DNA of 64,000 nt from DATKJY01 sp964540105 (GCA_964540105.1 CAZILL010000002.1:558001-622000); one strand, 5' to 3'; numbered from the stretch's first letter, positions 42,413 to 51,774 are shown. Numbers and translations: made by a program. The notes: generated by a model not told the origin, from the letters alone.

Positions 42413-45322
42413 TTATCGCCAGTCTCCGGTCGCCACAAATGCCCCCCACAAAAACGGATGATCCGGCAACTTAGCGCCGCGAAGCTTCTTCAACTGCTCC
42501 AGTTGCATCTGTCGCATCCGCTCTGCCAGTGACTGACCGGAAGCATTATTGTAGAGCCGACCCATCATCTCAGCTGTAATCTGGTCACTGACCGGCCATA
42601 GCGCGCTGACCACCGTCCTTGCTCCCGCCATCTGAAACGCGCGCCGCAGACCGTATACACCTTCACCCGCTTTCACCTCGCCCAATCCGGTCTCACACGC
42701 TGAGAGAACAACCAGATCAGTTCCCTTCAGATCCATCCCCGACACCTCGTATGCAGACAATATCCCGTCATCAACACCCGCGCTGTCTGCCCCAACACCG
42801 TGAAGATTCGCCCCCGCAAACAACAGTCCCGACAGCAACAGCGGATTCTCCCCCACGAAACCATTGTCCGACCCTCGACCACGACTCTGAACCTTCGGCT
42901 GACATGCACCCTCAAGGAAATATCCGTGTGTCGCCAGATGCATAACCCTGGCTCCCGATCCCCCTTTCTTTACGTTATCTTCCTTCGCCTGCGCTCCGTA
43001 GTAAACGGCCACCGGCTCCGCTGTCGCACCCTTCCACTGTGAAACTATTTGTTCCACCTCCGTCCGCGTCCCAGGAAGAGCTTTCACCGCAATATCACTC
43101 AATGTGCCACAACCTGAGCGCACGTTCCGCATGGCATAGGAAGTGGCTGCCACGTCCACCGTTTGTGTGACCATTACTCCCGGTATCCGAGCTGATGGTA
43201 GCGCATCAAAATCTGGATCCCCTAATGCAAGAAGGCCGTTCGCGGGAACCGACTTCTCCTTTAGCCGCATCAAATCACGACCAGACGAGAGATACTGAAT
43301 CGCATGATCCTCGATGAGATACCCTCCCTTCTCCGTTGGCAATCCCGCAAATGACACAAGGTTAAGCGCTCCGTCACCAGCAATAAACAGCAACTCGCTC
43401 TTTCCGACTGACCTCTCCACGGGCTTCCATACTTTGGAATAAATCTCCACAGTGATCCTTTTGTAATTTGCAAGATCAACAGGTGAAGGCATCCGGCCAG
43501 TCATCGAAACAGTCTGCATCTGTTTCCGGTAGGCTTCCACAAGTTGATCGACCGCTTCCGCTCCACCCAAATCAACAATCACCGGCTTCTGATCACTTTT
43601 CAATACCATCGCCAGATAATGCGGAATCGAGCTGTCCGGCTGAAGCTGCAAGTAGTTGTACCTGACATACTCTACAAGCGCCGAGTTCACTGGCAACAAC
43701 GAAGCAACCCGCTCAGTGCTCACATCCTGATAATCCTTCTTCTGGCGGTAACTGCTGCTCTTTTGTGAAAGCTCCCCTTCAAGATCATTGGCAAAGCGGC
43801 TCAGGGAATCGACCTTCTGCCGATAGGGCGCAATATTCGAATCCGGACCGCTGGCAAAAAGCTGTGACAGCTGGAATCGCGCATACCTGAGGTTCTCGGC
43901 CAGTGCCAGCGTGGCCGAATCCTTCTCCTGTACCATTGCTCGCTGCCGCTCAAACATCTCGTCCGACACCTGCCCTTTGCCGGAAAGTATGGCATCCGCT
44001 TCCCTCAATGCCGTTCCCTGTTCCCGCGCCTGAGATCGAACCAGACTACTCAAGTAATGATCTCTGGCAAATCTCAAGAGCTGCGAATACGTCAAGGCAT
44101 CCTGCTCAGATAACCCTCCAGTATTCTCGGCAAAAGTTCTGCGCGCACCGTCGTAGGCTCTTTGAAACAGCGACTCCGCGGCGGCAAACCTCTCTTCAAT
44201 GTAGTACAGCCGGCCCAATGCGTCGAGTCTCAGCACAACCTCTTCATGTTCGGATCGACACACCTCCTCTACCACGGCGAGTGATCGCTGAAAAAAAGTT
44301 TCAGCAAGAGCAAACTCAGCTCTGAGAACATGGATTGTCCCGAGTGCGTCCAGCGGCCATGAAAGGGCATAACTACTGTGGACAGAAGATTTCTCATTGA
44401 TGGCTTCCGCCCGAGTCGCGAGGGACTCCGCCTCATCCAATCTGTTCCATTTCACATAGATGTCGGCCAAAGAAACGAGACTGGCGGCTACATCCGGATG
44501 ACTTAGTCCAAGTTTCTTCTCTGAGATAACAAGGGCACGCTTATACAGACCTTCAGATTCCGCATACCTGCCCAGCCCGTAGTAGTTATTCGCGAGTTCG
44601 CGGAAGTCCCCTGCCATATCAGGATAGTCAGGACCAAGTGCGTTTTCTGCTGTGGCAAGAGTCCGCTTACAGGTCTCCACAGCTTCTGTGTATCTGCCGG
44701 TCCGATCATAGTCCGTGCTAAGATTGCGCATACAAGTAATTGTCTGCGGATGATCCGGTCCAAACGCCTTTTCTGCAATGGCAAGAGCTCTCTTGTCATA
44801 TGCCTCGGATTCCGTCCACTTGCCATCGTGATAGCAGACCTTTCCTAAACCCGTGAGTATCGAAACCAATTTGGGATTGTCAGGACCGAGGGCCCCCTCT
44901 ACAATAGAAAGCGCACGCCTGAACATTGGTTCTGCGGCCGCATAATTACCCTTCTCACCATATACCATGGCCAGATTATTTAAGCTGGCAGCTACGGCCG
45001 TATGGAGAGAACCTAACTGCCGCTCCCTGATATGCAGGGCTCGGGTGTAAAAAGATTCAGCATCGCTAAGCTGGTAAAGAAGCCAATGGTACACTCCCAG
45101 CCGATGCAGTACCAGCGCCACCGTCGTATCCTCAGGGCCGTACTGCTCGCGAGCTTTTTCAAGTGCCATACTCCCGATGACTAACGCAGAATCGTACTCG
45201 GCTGCTTGGCAGAGCGAATCCGCCCGATCCAAAATCTGCTTCCAGGACTCCACGGCGATGGTTGCGTTCGGGATAATAAAGATCGATGCCAGTAGTATGA
45301 ACCACAGTCTTGAAGCCTTCAT
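42413..45322 (-). CDS. exported TPR-CHAT protease 1
   Basis: ATG 45322 with AGGAGG upstream gives 969 residues with a signal peptide (ASRLWFILLASIFIIPNATIA). About six 42-residue TPR repeats of the kinesin light chain type (AL.I.EK.LGP.HP pattern) span roughly residues 90-400. After a helical linker comes a CHAT caspase-like peptidase domain with catalytic His about 799 (HLATHGYF) and Cys about 876 (LSACETG), so it should be active. CHAT proteases are caspase relatives used in bacterial signalling and defence (for example Csx29). It is 37 bases downstream of a paralogue with a nearly identical C-terminus. Confidence 0.92.
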   Translation of the reverse strand: MKASRLWFILLASIFIIPNATIAVESWKQILDRADSLCQAAEYDSALVIGSMALEKAREQYGPEDTTVALVLHRLGVYHWLLYQLSDAESFYTRALHIRERQLGSLHTAVAASLNNLAMVYGEKGNYAAAEPMFRRALSIVEGALGPDNPKLVSILTGLGKVCYHDGKWTESEAYDKRALAIAEKAFGPDHPQTITCMRNLSTDYDRTGRYTEAVETCKRTLATAENALGPDYPDMAGDFRELANNYYGLGRYAESEGLYKRALVISEKKLGLSHPDVAASLVSLADIYVKWNRLDEAESLATRAEAINEKSSVHSSYALSWPLDALGTIHVLRAEFALAETFFQRSLAVVEEVCRSEHEEVVLRLDALGRLYYIEERFAAAESLFQRAYDGARRTFAENTGGLSEQDALTYSQLLRFARDHYLSSLVRSQAREQGTALREADAILSGKGQVSDEMFERQRAMVQEKDSATLALAENLRYARFQLSQLFASGPDSNIAPYRQKVDSLSRFANDLEGELSQKSSSYRQKKDYQDVSTERVASLLPVNSALVEYVRYNYLQLQPDSSIPHYLAMVLKSDQKPVIVDLGGAEAVDQLVEAYRKQMQTVSMTGRMPSPVDLANYKRITVEIYSKVWKPVERSVGKSELLFIAGDGALNLVSFAGLPTEKGGYLIEDHAIQYLSSGRDLMRLKEKSVPANGLLALGDPDFDALPSARIPGVMVTQTVDVAATSYAMRNVRSGCGTLSDIAVKALPGTRTEVEQIVSQWKGATAEPVAVYYGAQAKEDNVKKGGSGARVMHLATHGYFLEGACQPKVQSRGRGSDNGFVGENPLLLSGLLFAGANLHGVGADSAGVDDGILSAYEVSGMDLKGTDLVVLSACETGLGEVKAGEGVYGLRRAFQMAGARTVVSALWPVSDQITAEMMGRLYNNASGQSLAERMRQMQLEQLKKLRGAKLPDHPFLWGAFVATGDWR

Positions 45323-45359
45323 ACCTACCCTCCTAATACTCCATTCATTGTGATTACTA

Positions 45360-48300
45360 TTATCGCCAGTCTCCGGTCGCCACAAAGCCCGCCCACAAGA
45401 ACGGGTGATCCGGCAGTTTGGCAGCCCGAAGCTTCTTCAATTGCTCCAACTGCATCTGTCGCATCCGTTCGGCCAGAGATTGCCCCGAGCTTGTGTAGAG
45501 CCAGCTCATCATTTCAGCTGTGATCTGATCGCTGACCGACCACAGCGCGCTGACCACGGTTCTGGCTCCGGCCATCTGGAAAGCCCGCCGCAAACCATAG
45601 ACTCCTTCCCCCTGTTTCACTTCCCCAAGCCCTGTCTCGCAGGCCGACAGCACGACCACATCGGTTCCAGATAGATCCATACCGGCAACCTCCGACGCCG
45701 ACAAAATGCCGTCCTCGCAGTGTGCGCTGTCGCATCCTGCGCCATGGAGATTTGAACCGGCCATCAGCAACCCCGACTGCAGCAGCGGATTCTCTGATGG
45801 AGTGCCCCCATCCGATGAGGAGGCTTGACTGCTGCCGATCTTGTCAGCACACTGACCGGTCAGATAATATCCATGGGTAGCCAGATGAATTGCCTTCTTG
45901 CCCGGACCATGGGTCTTGAACATGTCCTCACTTGCCTGTGCACCGAACAGAACTTCAGCTGAGTCACGTCCCCTGCCCGGCCAGAGAGCGCTTACCTCCT
46001 GAACTTCAGTGCGCGTGAACGGAAGATCGGCGACTTGCATGTCCGAGAGTACTCCGCACCCTGAGCGGACATTCCGCAGTGTAAGTCGGCCCTCGACACC
46101 CTCTGCGATCGCCAACAATTGCTCGCTTGAACGTTTCGCTCGGTCTGCAATAGAAGCATCAAAGTCCGGGTCCCCTAAGGCGAAGAGGCCATGGCCGCTT
46201 TCTTGTTTCTCCTCTAATCGCAGTAGATCGCGGCCCGAAGAAAGATGGTGCAGCGTATACTGTTCGGTGAGATAGGTTCCCTTGTCATCCATTACACCTG
46301 CCAGCGAAAGCAAATTCAGCGAACCGTCGAGACCGACCAGAATCGTCTGACCCTTTCTGAAGCGCTTTTCCAGTGGCTTCCAGATCTTCTCGTAAACGGT
46401 ACGGCTGATCTGCTGGTACTCCGCCATGTCGGCAGCATTGGGGATTCTACCGGAAGCGGCAACCCCCTTCATATGTTTCAGATAATGACTAATCGGCACT
46501 TCGATTCCCGAAGCATCTCCGAGATTCACGATCTCCGGGTCCTTCCCTTTGTTCATGACCAACGCCAGATAACGGGGAACAAAAGAGTCAGACTTGAGAT
46601 CACAGTAGTCCCACTTCAGATACTCGACAAGAGAAGTACTCAAAGGAAGCGCTGAATCGATGCTCGCGACAGTTATCTCATTTGATTGCTGTCGGCGCTG
46701 AAAACTCGCACTGTGTAGGTAAAGATTAGCCTCAATGTCACTAGCCGCTCGCGAGAGAGAATCAAGTTCCCTTTTGTACCCTCCGGTCGTGTCGTCCTCA
46801 GGGCCCGAGGCGTACATCTGAGCGATCTGGGATCTCGTGGAACGAACTGACGCAACCAAAGCCAGTGTGACTGAATCCTTCTCAGTCGCGAACGCCCGCT
46901 CACGCTCCATTATTCCATCGGAGACGATCCCCTTTGACTCGAGAATAACGAGGGCGCCCTCATCGAGTTGGTCGCGACGAAGAGCAGGCAAGTCAACAAG
47001 GCTTGTGAAATAGGTCCCCGACTCAACTTTCACGCTCTGTGAGAATTTCAGAGCATCTTGTTCCGCGAGAACATTCGCGTTGTCGCGAAAACTCCGCAGT
47101 ACGATATCAAATGCTCGTTTTGCCTCAGCGAGACCCAGTCCAGGGCGGCGAGAGCGACGCTGGTTCATGGCAATACTACGCAACTTAAGCGCTACGTCCG
47201 GATGTTGAGGGCCGAGAATTTTCTCGTCTATCGCCAGCCCCCTTTTGAGAAGCGGTTCAGCCTCGTCGTAGCGGCCCTGCTCTACGTATGTGTTTGCCAG
47301 GTTGGCGAGGTTGCATGATACCATCGGATGTTGCGCCCCATAGTTCTTTTCATAGATCGCCAGCGTTCGCTCGAACAGCTTCCCAGCGTCAGCGTAGCGT
47401 TCCTGGAGCTTGTACACAAGAGCCAGGTTGTTAAGGTCGCCTGCCACATACGGATGCTCTGGACCAAGCGCCTTTTCGTCAATTGCAATCGCTCTTTTGA
47501 AAAGCGGCTCGGCGTCGGAGTAGCGCTTGAGGTCGAAGTCCACAAGCCCGAGATTATTCAAACTTGCCGCCAGATTCGGATGGTTGGATCCGAGGTTCTT
47601 TTCGTAGATCGCCAGCGATCTTCTGAGGAGCGGTTCTGCGTCTTCCTGACGTGACTGCATGATATAGAGGACAGCAAGATTGTTCAATCCGTCGGCAATA
47701 CGCGAATGATCAGGTCCAAGCACCTTCTCATCGATTACCAGAGCCCTTTTGTACAGTGGTTCAGCATCAGCGAACCGTCCCTCATCTACCAACGTATTGG
47801 CGAGATTGTTGAGGCTGCTCGAGACGGTCGGATGACAATCGCCGAAAGTTGCTTCCCTGATTGCCAGCGCCTTTCTGTGCAAAGCTTCAGATTCGGAATA
47901 CCGCGCCTCGTGAGAGTAGAGGACTCCGATGTTCGCCAACGATGTTGCCACATCAGGATGATCTGAACCGAGTGCTTTCTCCCGAATTGACAGCGCCCGG
48001 TTGTAAAGCGATTCCGCTTCTGCGGTGCGTGATTGATGATCATAGAGGTTCCCGAGGTTATTAAGTGAAGCTGCCACATCTGGATGATTGGGATCAAGAG
48101 CTTTCTCCCGAATTGTCAACGCTCTCTGATGGAGCGTCTCAGCATCTGAGTACTTTCCCCGATCCACGTACAAGAGTGCGAGGTTGTTCAATGAAGTTGC
48201 CACATCCAGATGATCTGGACCGAGTGCCTTTTCCCGTAGCTGCAGCGCTCGCGTGTACAGCGACTCAGCGGCCTTGTAGCGAGCCTGACCTCGGTAGACG

Positions 48301-48656
48301 TTTGCGAGATTGTTCAAAGATGCCGCCACATCCAGATGCTCCGCTCCATACTCCTTCTCTCTGATTCTGAGCGCAGCCATAGTCAACGACTCGGCTTCAA
48401 GGTAATGTCCGAGGTACCAGTGGTAGAATCCAAGCCGATGCAGCGCCAGTGCCACTGTCGTATCTTCAGAACCGAACTCCGCCCGTGCTTTCTCGAGAGC
48501 TATGTTTCCAATGACAACGGCAGAATCGTATTTTACTGCTTGGCAGAGTGAATCCGCTCGATTCAGGAGCTGCTTCCAGGATTCGGCTGCAACCCCCTTC
48601 CCAGGGAGTGTCAGGATTGCCGACAAGAACACGATGACGAATTTCACCAGTTTCAC
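45360..48656 (-). CDS. exported TPR-CHAT protease 2
   Basis: A 1098-residue paralogue of the next gene downstream. Signal peptide (VKFVIVFLSAILTLPGKGVAA), then about ten 42-residue TPR repeats (residues about 75-510; DVAASLNNLA, AEPLYKRAL, KALGPDHP), a helical linker and a CHAT peptidase domain with His about 928 (HLATHGYY) and Cys about 1006 (LSACETG). The last 175 residues align without length change to protease 1. The extra TPR repeats mean it may recognise a larger or different partner. It starts 18 bases after the anti-sigma-like gene. Confidence 0.93.
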   Translation of the reverse strand: MKLVKFVIVFLSAILTLPGKGVAAESWKQLLNRADSLCQAVKYDSAVVIGNIALEKARAEFGSEDTTVALALHRLGFYHWYLGHYLEAESLTMAALRIREKEYGAEHLDVAASLNNLANVYRGQARYKAAESLYTRALQLREKALGPDHLDVATSLNNLALLYVDRGKYSDAETLHQRALTIREKALDPNHPDVAASLNNLGNLYDHQSRTAEAESLYNRALSIREKALGSDHPDVATSLANIGVLYSHEARYSESEALHRKALAIREATFGDCHPTVSSSLNNLANTLVDEGRFADAEPLYKRALVIDEKVLGPDHSRIADGLNNLAVLYIMQSRQEDAEPLLRRSLAIYEKNLGSNHPNLAASLNNLGLVDFDLKRYSDAEPLFKRAIAIDEKALGPEHPYVAGDLNNLALVYKLQERYADAGKLFERTLAIYEKNYGAQHPMVSCNLANLANTYVEQGRYDEAEPLLKRGLAIDEKILGPQHPDVALKLRSIAMNQRRSRRPGLGLAEAKRAFDIVLRSFRDNANVLAEQDALKFSQSVKVESGTYFTSLVDLPALRRDQLDEGALVILESKGIVSDGIMERERAFATEKDSVTLALVASVRSTRSQIAQMYASGPEDDTTGGYKRELDSLSRAASDIEANLYLHSASFQRRQQSNEITVASIDSALPLSTSLVEYLKWDYCDLKSDSFVPRYLALVMNKGKDPEIVNLGDASGIEVPISHYLKHMKGVAASGRIPNAADMAEYQQISRTVYEKIWKPLEKRFRKGQTILVGLDGSLNLLSLAGVMDDKGTYLTEQYTLHHLSSGRDLLRLEEKQESGHGLFALGDPDFDASIADRAKRSSEQLLAIAEGVEGRLTLRNVRSGCGVLSDMQVADLPFTRTEVQEVSALWPGRGRDSAEVLFGAQASEDMFKTHGPGKKAIHLATHGYYLTGQCADKIGSSQASSSDGGTPSENPLLQSGLLMAGSNLHGAGCDSAHCEDGILSASEVAGMDLSGTDVVVLSACETGLGEVKQGEGVYGLRRAFQMAGARTVVSALWSVSDQITAEMMSWLYTSSGQSLAERMRQMQLEQLKKLRAAKLPDHPFLWAGFVATGDWR

Positions 48657-48674
48657 ACGATACCTCCCTGAATG

Positions 48675-49658
48675 TTAGGGCATTTTGAATGTAATTCCGA
48701 CAACTGCATGATAAACACCGTCAGACCCATATGTAAATGTGATCGCGCCTTCCGTACCCATCTCTCTTGTCCAGTGAACGGTGCATGTGTCTGACGTCAT
48801 GGGACGGGAAAGCAGATCACGCGAGGGCAGTCCCAAGGCCCAGGCCCTGACCGGCTCTGAAGACTGTGAAGTGGACCCAGGAATTGTCGCCCTGAATTCC
48901 TGAATCAGACTTCCATCAGGCTTCACCAACCTCAAGAGTAAGGCTTTCCCAGCAACAAGAACCTGCTCTCTCTTGATCTTCTCTACGACATGAAGTTCGT
49001 AGTCCTTTGGACTCAGATATACCAGGTGCCGCAACTCAGCAAGGGCAGCGGAATCCGCGTCAGTAAAGCTCGTCGCAGTAGAAGTAATGGTCGCGTCACG
49101 TGTTCCAAGAGTAATCAGCAGTTCCTTCGGCACACCGGCCGAGGCCAACTGCAATTCGGTAATCAGCTGCGGCTTCGGCCCCTCCTGATCGCGGTTCCAC
49201 ATCAGGATCAGAAGCACAAGCGCTGTCGCTGCGGCAACAGGAACCAGCCGACGAGACGTCAAATATCTTCCCAATCTCTCCCATGTCGATTCCACTGGGG
49301 GAGTACGACGCTCCGACACCGCATCAAGAAATGTAACCGGCATCAAATCTGAGCCTTCCTCAATTTCCATCTGCCGGAGTCTCTCCCGAACTTCAGAACT
49401 GTTGAGTTCATCGAGTTCAATAGCCTCCGCAAGGATTTCCCTCCGAAACGACGACGAATTCGCCAGCGTCGAAAGAACCTTCTGCCTCTGTTCCTCCGTC
49501 GCTGTTCCGAGCAGATAGGCGTCAACAACCTCGGGCGAAGGTCGCTCCACTTCCGGTCGTGTCAGTTTGTTTGCGCGACGAATCAGCCGGTCAATGGCAG
49601 AATCTCGATCACTGTCCAGATCCCGCTTTTCCTCATCCATCTGGCCATCCGGGTCCAT
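48675..49658 (-). CDS. anti-sigma factor-like single-pass membrane protein
   Basis: ATG 49658 with GGGAGGGGG upstream gives 327 residues (GTG 49682 alternative). The cytoplasmic N-terminus has a helical region PSPEVVDAYLLGTATEEQ ... FRREI (about 41-75) like an anti-sigma domain but without the zinc His/Cys ligands. One transmembrane helix (about 138-154, LVPVAAATALVLLILMW) is followed by a periplasmic beta-rich domain of about 165 residues (ELHVVEKIKREQVLVAG, LLLRLVKPDGSLIQEF). Gene order sigma then this protein supports an anti-sigma role. A substrate role for the adjacent CHAT proteases is conceivable but unproven. Confidence 0.7.
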   Translation of the reverse strand: MDPDGQMDEEKRDLDSDRDSAIDRLIRRANKLTRPEVERPSPEVVDAYLLGTATEEQRQKVLSTLANSSSFRREILAEAIELDELNSSEVRERLRQMEIEEGSDLMPVTFLDAVSERRTPPVESTWERLGRYLTSRRLVPVAAATALVLLILMWNRDQEGPKPQLITELQLASAGVPKELLITLGTRDATITSTATSFTDADSAALAELRHLVYLSPKDYELHVVEKIKREQVLVAGKALLLRLVKPDGSLIQEFRATIPGSTSQSSEPVRAWALGLPSRDLLSRPMTSDTCTVHWTREMGTEGAITFTYGSDGVYHAVVGITFKMP

Positions 49659-49768
49659 GTGTTGCCGTTCCCCCTCCCGCACGCCCGTCGTCTCTACTAT
49701 CTAAATGAGAAGAGGAAGCGGTTTTCGGACAGGAGAACATATTTTTGATCTTCTTCTTTGCATTCATC

Positions 49769-50383
49769 TCACAGATCGCTCAAGGTTGTGTCGAAACCGC
49801 GTTCCGCCAACAGCGCGGCCAGTTTCTTACGGCAATGGCGGAGATCATCCGAGACCTTCTTTGACTCTTGCGGGGGGAGTCCCAGGAGCAAGGTCATCTC
49901 CCTTGGCGAGCACTCCTCGGCCGCCGACCTCAGGAGAATCTGGCATTTCAGTGTCAGCAGGGCAATACACTCGTTAGTCGCTCTGATCATTTCCCGCAAT
50001 TCGGCCGAAGCGGCATGCTGCCGGTCGTTCGACTCATCGCTTCTGGCATGACCGTTTCCCATTTCCGAATACAGAGCCAAACCCTTTTGCTTTTCTCGCA
50101 TCTGCTCCAGTGCCTTCCGAGAGGCAACCCGCTTGAACCATCGCGAAAACGGCTTTCCCTCGTCTTGATAGGTTCGCAGCACCCGAAAGTTGTCCCTCAC
50201 GCAGTGCACGATGAGATCGTGAATCAGATCGTTCTTTTCGTCGGGATGGATACTCCGCATCACACAGGGAGGGCTCGCTGACAGGAGTCCCCTGGCGAAA
50301 AGGTAAAACATCTCACAGGCACGCTTGGGATCACTGCTCAACAGATGAAGAAAGGCGGGGCATGAATCGTCGAGTTCGATCAT
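49769..50383 (-). CDS. ECF-type RNA polymerase sigma factor
   Basis: A 204-residue ECF sigma factor. Region 2 reads DLIHDLIVHCVRDNFRVLRTYQ and FSRWFKRVASRKALEQMREK (about residues 50-100); region 4 is a weaker helix-turn-helix (ALLTLKCQILLRSAAEECSPREMTLLLGLPPQE, about 140-175). It lacks recognisable extra domains. The ATG at 50383 has no ribosome-binding site, and two direct repeats lie just upstream. It is the first gene of the 11-kb minus-strand CHAT operon and probably drives its own operon, as ECF factors commonly do. Confidence 0.85.
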   Translation of the reverse strand: MIELDDSCPAFLHLLSSDPKRACEMFYLFARGLLSASPPCVMRSIHPDEKNDLIHDLIVHCVRDNFRVLRTYQDEGKPFSRWFKRVASRKALEQMREKQKGLALYSEMGNGHARSDESNDRQHAASAELREMIRATNECIALLTLKCQILLRSAAEECSPREMTLLLGLPPQESKKVSDDLRHCRKKLAALLAERGFDTTLSDL

Positions 50384-50743
50384 TATTCGTTGTTATGGAC
50401 TTTCAAGGTTATGGACTGCCCTGAACTGCTCGAAAAGAACATAATCTGGAGTCCAATTGTCAAGGACACAATAGCCTAGGAATGCACTCAGGGAAGGACT
50501 GTCTCGAATTCTCTTGCACGGCGTCGTCCGAATTTCGCACTCGGTTCGCATTCTCTATATAGACAGACGCATTCAAGGAGAAAAGACTGAGCTGCGTGTG
50601 CGATCGTTGATCGAGTGAAATCTATTTTCAACTACGCGACGTCCCGGTGTACTGATAATTCCGAACAAGGACCCCCTTCCCTATCCTGGTAATCGGCTGC
50701 CCTTCGGGGAGAGGGGCGGCCGAGAGGGGGAACACGTTGCGCA
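50384..50743. other. Upstream region of the CHAT/sigma operon
   Basis: About 360 bases without a gene. On the minus strand a TTGACA at about 50466-50461 has no convincing -10 at usual spacing (TATGTT only 14 bases away). It also contains GC-rich filler near 50670-50730 resembling the CCTTCGGG intergenic repeat. Confidence 0.4.
50392..50417 (-). repeat. Direct repeats just upstream of the sigma gene
   Basis: The 10-mer AGTCCATAAC (minus strand) occurs twice with a period of 16 bases (50417-50408 and 50401-50392), ending nine bases before the ATG of the sigma factor, where a ribosome site would be expected. It may be an operator or translational control site. Confidence 0.5.
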
Positions 50744-51106
50744 TCATTGTTTCTGGTATTCACAAAGATAGAGTTCGTTCCCGTCGGGGTCGCCGAAGAA
50801 CGCCAACCTTACGGTCTTGTCATCTTTAATTGGGCCATCGAACCTGACCCCCTTCGATTGCAGTCGCTGAACAACGGTATCGATTGACTCGCATACGATA
50901 AATCCAATCGAGATTGCCCCACGACTCCCGGGAACCTTCCCGTTGGGATTTGCAGGATGCAAGCCGATCGTAAACGCCCCGGCCTTGATCTGCGCCCAAT
51001 GATCGCCGGCGCGAAATTCAAGCTCGAGTCCAAGAGTCTGGGTGTAAAAGGCGACCGCCCGATTCATGTCTGAGATCATGACGGTCACCACGCCATTGGA
51101 AATCAT
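50744..51106 (-). CDS. VOC (glyoxalase/bleomycin resistance) family protein
   Basis: A 120-residue vicinal-oxygen-chelate fold protein: two beta-alpha-beta-beta-beta units, with MISDMNRAVAFYTQTLGLELEF at the start and FFGDPDGNELYLCEYQ at the end. The terminal Glu of NELYL is a usual metal ligand; the first half lacks the canonical His. Members act as glyoxalases, dioxygenases or drug-binding proteins; the substrate cannot be told. Single gene. Confidence 0.9.
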   Translation of the reverse strand: MISNGVVTVMISDMNRAVAFYTQTLGLELEFRAGDHWAQIKAGAFTIGLHPANPNGKVPGSRGAISIGFIVCESIDTVVQRLQSKGVRFDGPIKDDKTVRLAFFGDPDGNELYLCEYQKQ

Positions 51107-51216
51107 GAGTCTGTTCCTTTCTGCCGAGAGGCGCGAACGTACGGAAATGGATGGATTCTGTCAATGATCAGATTGCAGTGAGGGAATTCGCTCCTGGATA
51201 TTTATCAAAATATGTG

Positions 51217-51245
51217 TTGACTTGGGTCAAGAATGTCGACATACT
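51217..51245 (+). promoter_or_regulatory. Sigma-70 promoter of the RRM gene pair
   Basis: TTGACT (51217-51222), 17-base spacer, CATACT (51240-51245). The first RRM gene begins about 170 bases downstream, a long leader as seen in cold-shock mRNAs; it includes a small hairpin (GGAC-GTAT-GTCC, 51252-51263). Confidence 0.6.
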
Positions 51246-51422
51246 GAAGTAATGGACGTATGTCCCTCATTAATCGTTTCTCAAGCTTTGATTTCGAAGA
51301 CCAACCCTTGTTAAATCGTTAGTCCGGTGACATCGGCGCAATTACGCGCGTGAACTAGTCTGTCCTTCGGAGCACGGGAATTAGAAAATCTCGTCACGAT
51401 GGGCAGGGAAATTGGAGATTTT

Positions 51423-51722
51423 ATGAACATCTACGTGGGAAACCTGTCCGGCCAGACGGCCGAATCAGACCTTCGTCAGGCTTTTGTTACTTTTGGCGAA
51501 GTGGCACAGGTCAACATCATCAAGGACAAATTCAGCGGCGAACCGAAAGGCTTTGGCTTTGTTGAGATGCCTACCAAAGAGCACGCACAAGCGGCGATTG
51601 CGGGTCTCAACGGAAAGGATCTCAACGGTCGTACGCTCAATGTCAACGAAGCTCGCCCCCGCACGGATACTCGTACAGGCGGCGGAGGCCGGAGTGGCGG
51701 AGGCTTCAATCGCTCCTGGTAA
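51423..51722 (+). CDS. RRM-domain RNA-binding protein (2 of 3)
   Basis: A 99-residue RRM protein: RNP2 IYVGNL (3-8), RNP1 KGFGFVEM (about 41-48), tail rich in Gly, Arg and Ser (TGGGGRSGGGFNRSW) typical of glycine-rich RNA-binding proteins. ATG 51423 is aligned with the other RRM proteins; an in-frame ATG 51399 is not. Weak GGAGA site. The next RRM gene follows 96 bases later. Confidence 0.93.
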   Translation: MNIYVGNLSGQTAESDLRQAFVTFGEVAQVNIIKDKFSGEPKGFGFVEMPTKEHAQAAIAGLNGKDLNGRTLNVNEARPRTDTRTGGGGRSGGGFNRSW

Positions 51723-51774
51723 GTTCCCAGGGACGCAGTCGAGCAATAGCGAAGATCACGTTTTCAATGGAGGC

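Noticed and set aside
45400..48600. Regularly spaced similar segments of about 126 bases
   Set aside because: They are codon-level repeats of 42-residue TPR units in the CHAT proteases, not a CRISPR array.
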